24,790 nucleotides of DNA from a virus. The first letter of the stretch is position 1; each line of letters opens with the position of its first letter. Shown one piece after another: positions 23,334-24,790 of the stretch. The notes beneath the pieces are model-generated. The model was given only the letters and a program-made list of their open reading frames with translations, searched no databases and was not told the origin of the DNA. The stretch lies in IMG/VR virus record IMGVR_UViG_3300021964_000499, positions 1 to 24,790 of that record; one strand, 5' to 3'. Both the position numbers and the translations under genes were made by a program.

Positions 23334-24775
23334 ACTAACCAGTCAGTAATACGATCTTCACCTAGAACTAAACTAGCAATAGATTGTTTCTTCCTTAATG
23401 CTTTTACTATTTTTTCATCTACTGTTTTTTCACAAACAATATCTATGTAAGTAACTTTATTAGTTTGACCTATACGATGAGCACGGTCTTCTGATTGTAG
23501 ACGTTTTTCTAAATCATAGTTGTTACTGTAATACACCACCGTACTAGCAGCAGTCAATGTTATACCGTAACCACCAGTCTGAGTATTACCTACAAAAAAT
23601 CTAAGAGGACTGTCTGGGTTTTGAAACTCTTCAATTACCCTTTCACGTTCTTCTTGTTCAACTCCACCGTAGTAAGTTCCTACTGAATTATTACCATAAA
23701 GTTCTTTTAAGGTTTTTTCTATACGTTGTATGTCATATCTGTAGTTTGCCCAAATAATCATCTTTCCATCAGTTTCTTCTATAATAGAGAGCAATTCTGG
23801 AAGCCTCTGAGAAGATATTTCGGTAGTAACTCCGTCATCGGTTACTGTGAATCCACATGAAATCTGATGCAAACGTATGATTTGCGTTATTACATGGTTT
23901 ATGGTTACAGTTTTAGAATTTTTTAAAAGTGTCACTGAAAAGTTTTGTAATTCTTTATATGCTTTAGCTTGATCAGGTGTCATTTGTATTTCTCTACGCA
24001 TATAAACTTTTTCAGGTAGATCTAAACAGTCTTTCTTTAAAACTCTATGGCTAAACTTTTCTAAAGTTTCATTAAGTTCTTCTAAATTTTTATATCCTGC
24101 AACAAACTTAAAAGTTCTACCGTGTCCACGTTTTTCTACTAAGTCTGCATATCTTGCACGGAAAGAATAAAAACTACTAAAGCCTAATATTGCTGGATCT
24201 AAAAACATACACTGACTATATAAATCTAGTGGACTTTTAGTGATAGGTGAACCTGTTAAGATTCTTTTGTAATGTGCATACTTACCTAACCTTACACAAT
24301 TAGCTGTGCGTTTTGCTTCAGGGTTTTTTATAGTTGTGCTTTCGTCGATTATAAACATAGTTTTATTATGTTGTATAAACCTACTAGCATATTGACAACC
24401 TTTTTTAGTACTAAAGGCATCTATATTCATAACAAGGATTTTTAGTTTATGGTCAAACTCAAAAAGTTTAGACATTTCTCTTTCAAATTTCTTAGTATGA
24501 TTACTTTGCCACTTTACTATGTCGTGTGTAACATGGTCTGGCATGTGTGATGGTATTTCTTTAGCTATCCAATTATTATAAACACCTTTAGGGGCTACAA
24601 TTAAAACATTATATACTTTAGCTTGACCATACAGATGTACAAAGTTATCTATAGCTACTTTAGATTTACCACAACCCATCTCCATAAAAAGAGCATACTC
24701 TTCTTTATCACAAGACTCAGTTAAGGCTTGGCGTTGATGATCATAAGGATCTGTCTTAAATATAAATTCTGTCAT
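23330..24775 (-). CDS. SNF2-family DEAD/DEAH-box helicase/translocase
   Basis: 481 residues on the minus strand, apparently complete (start codon at 24773-24775; GAG about five bases upstream, no strong site). ATPase landmarks in order: Walker A MEMGCGKS (31-38), Walker B DEST (144-147), TGSP (174-177), GGYGITLTAA (401-410) and QSEDRAHRIGQ (427-437). The last element is the SNF2 form of motif VI. Such phage-encoded SNF2-like proteins couple ATP hydrolysis to movement on double-stranded DNA and are thought to serve replication, recombination or counter-defence; which of these applies here is not visible. It is the only minus-strand gene and probably the last gene of an oppositely transcribed early/replication region beyond the right edge. 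Confidence 0.9.
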   Translation of the reverse strand: MTEFIFKTDPYDHQRQALTESCDKEEYALFMEMGCGKSKVAIDNFVHLYGQAKVYNVLIVAPKGVYNNWIAKEIPSHMPDHVTHDIVKWQSNHTKKFEREMSKLFEFDHKLKILVMNIDAFSTKKGCQYASRFIQHNKTMFIIDESTTIKNPEAKRTANCVRLGKYAHYKRILTGSPITKSPLDLYSQCMFLDPAILGFSSFYSFRARYADLVEKRGHGRTFKFVAGYKNLEELNETLEKFSHRVLKKDCLDLPEKVYMRREIQMTPDQAKAYKELQNFSVTLLKNSKTVTINHVITQIIRLHQISCGFTVTDDGVTTEISSQRLPELLSIIEETDGKMIIWANYRYDIQRIEKTLKELYGNNSVGTYYGGVEQEERERVIEEFQNPDSPLRFFVGNTQTGGYGITLTAASTVVYYSNNYDLEKRLQSEDRAHRIGQTNKVTYIDIVCEKTVDEKIVKALRKKQSIASLVLGEDRITDWLV

Positions 24776-24790
24776 TTGTCTCGTTTCTTA

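Noticed and set aside
1-24790. tRNA genes, CRISPR arrays, integrase and attachment sites
   Set aside because: No cloverleaf-like sequence, regularly spaced repeats or integrase-like gene was found in either strand by eye.

Overview
The window looks like part of the late (virion and lysis) half of a marine, tailed, probably podovirus-like phage genome. The DNA is A+T-rich. Genes are packed almost without gaps: most neighbours overlap by 1-31 bases or abut, and no stretch over 300 bases lacks a gene. The protein families are those seen in uncultured marine viruses and pelagiphage-type podoviruses. This taxonomic reading is inference from family resemblance and layout. I saw no integrase, tRNA, rRNA, CRISPR array, insertion sequence or host gene. 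Terminase, portal and capsid genes are not here and presumably lie left of base 1.

Layout. (1) 1-3506: head/neck and small structural genes: a zinc-ribbon protein with a cupredoxin-like C-terminus, an SU10-type adaptor, a Rossmann-like protein resembling DUF115/MptE, and three small virion-type proteins. (2) 3562-7621: fibre and adhesion genes, namely an N-terminally conserved tail-fibre-type protein, a LamG+SPRY protein, a protein with three copies of one repeat, and a tail assembly chaperone-like protein. (3) 7631-12455: an envelope and lysis block. It starts with a 35-residue membrane peptide and two overlapping genes for exported, strongly low-complexity proteins. These are followed by a membrane-anchored coiled coil, a 3TM-type holin, an XhlA-like protein and a GH24 endolysin. 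(4) 12445-15220: a gp10-like tail hub/nozzle candidate, a small structural protein, an HNH endonuclease and a 45-residue ORF. (5) 15221-23333: five tandem genes that look like internal virion/ejection proteins. (6) 23330-24775, minus strand: a SNF2-type helicase, probably the end of an oppositely transcribed DNA-metabolism region.

Working together: regions 1, 2, 4 and 5 build the connector, fibres, tail and ejected core, while region 3 handles the host envelope and release. The least explained part is 7631-10973. A microprotein and two signal-peptide proteins, one Asn/Thr-rich and one with NIDO-like, Cys-repeat and Glu/Phe-rich parts, precede the lysis genes. They sit behind a perfect -10 box in a hairpin that overlaps a GTG start.
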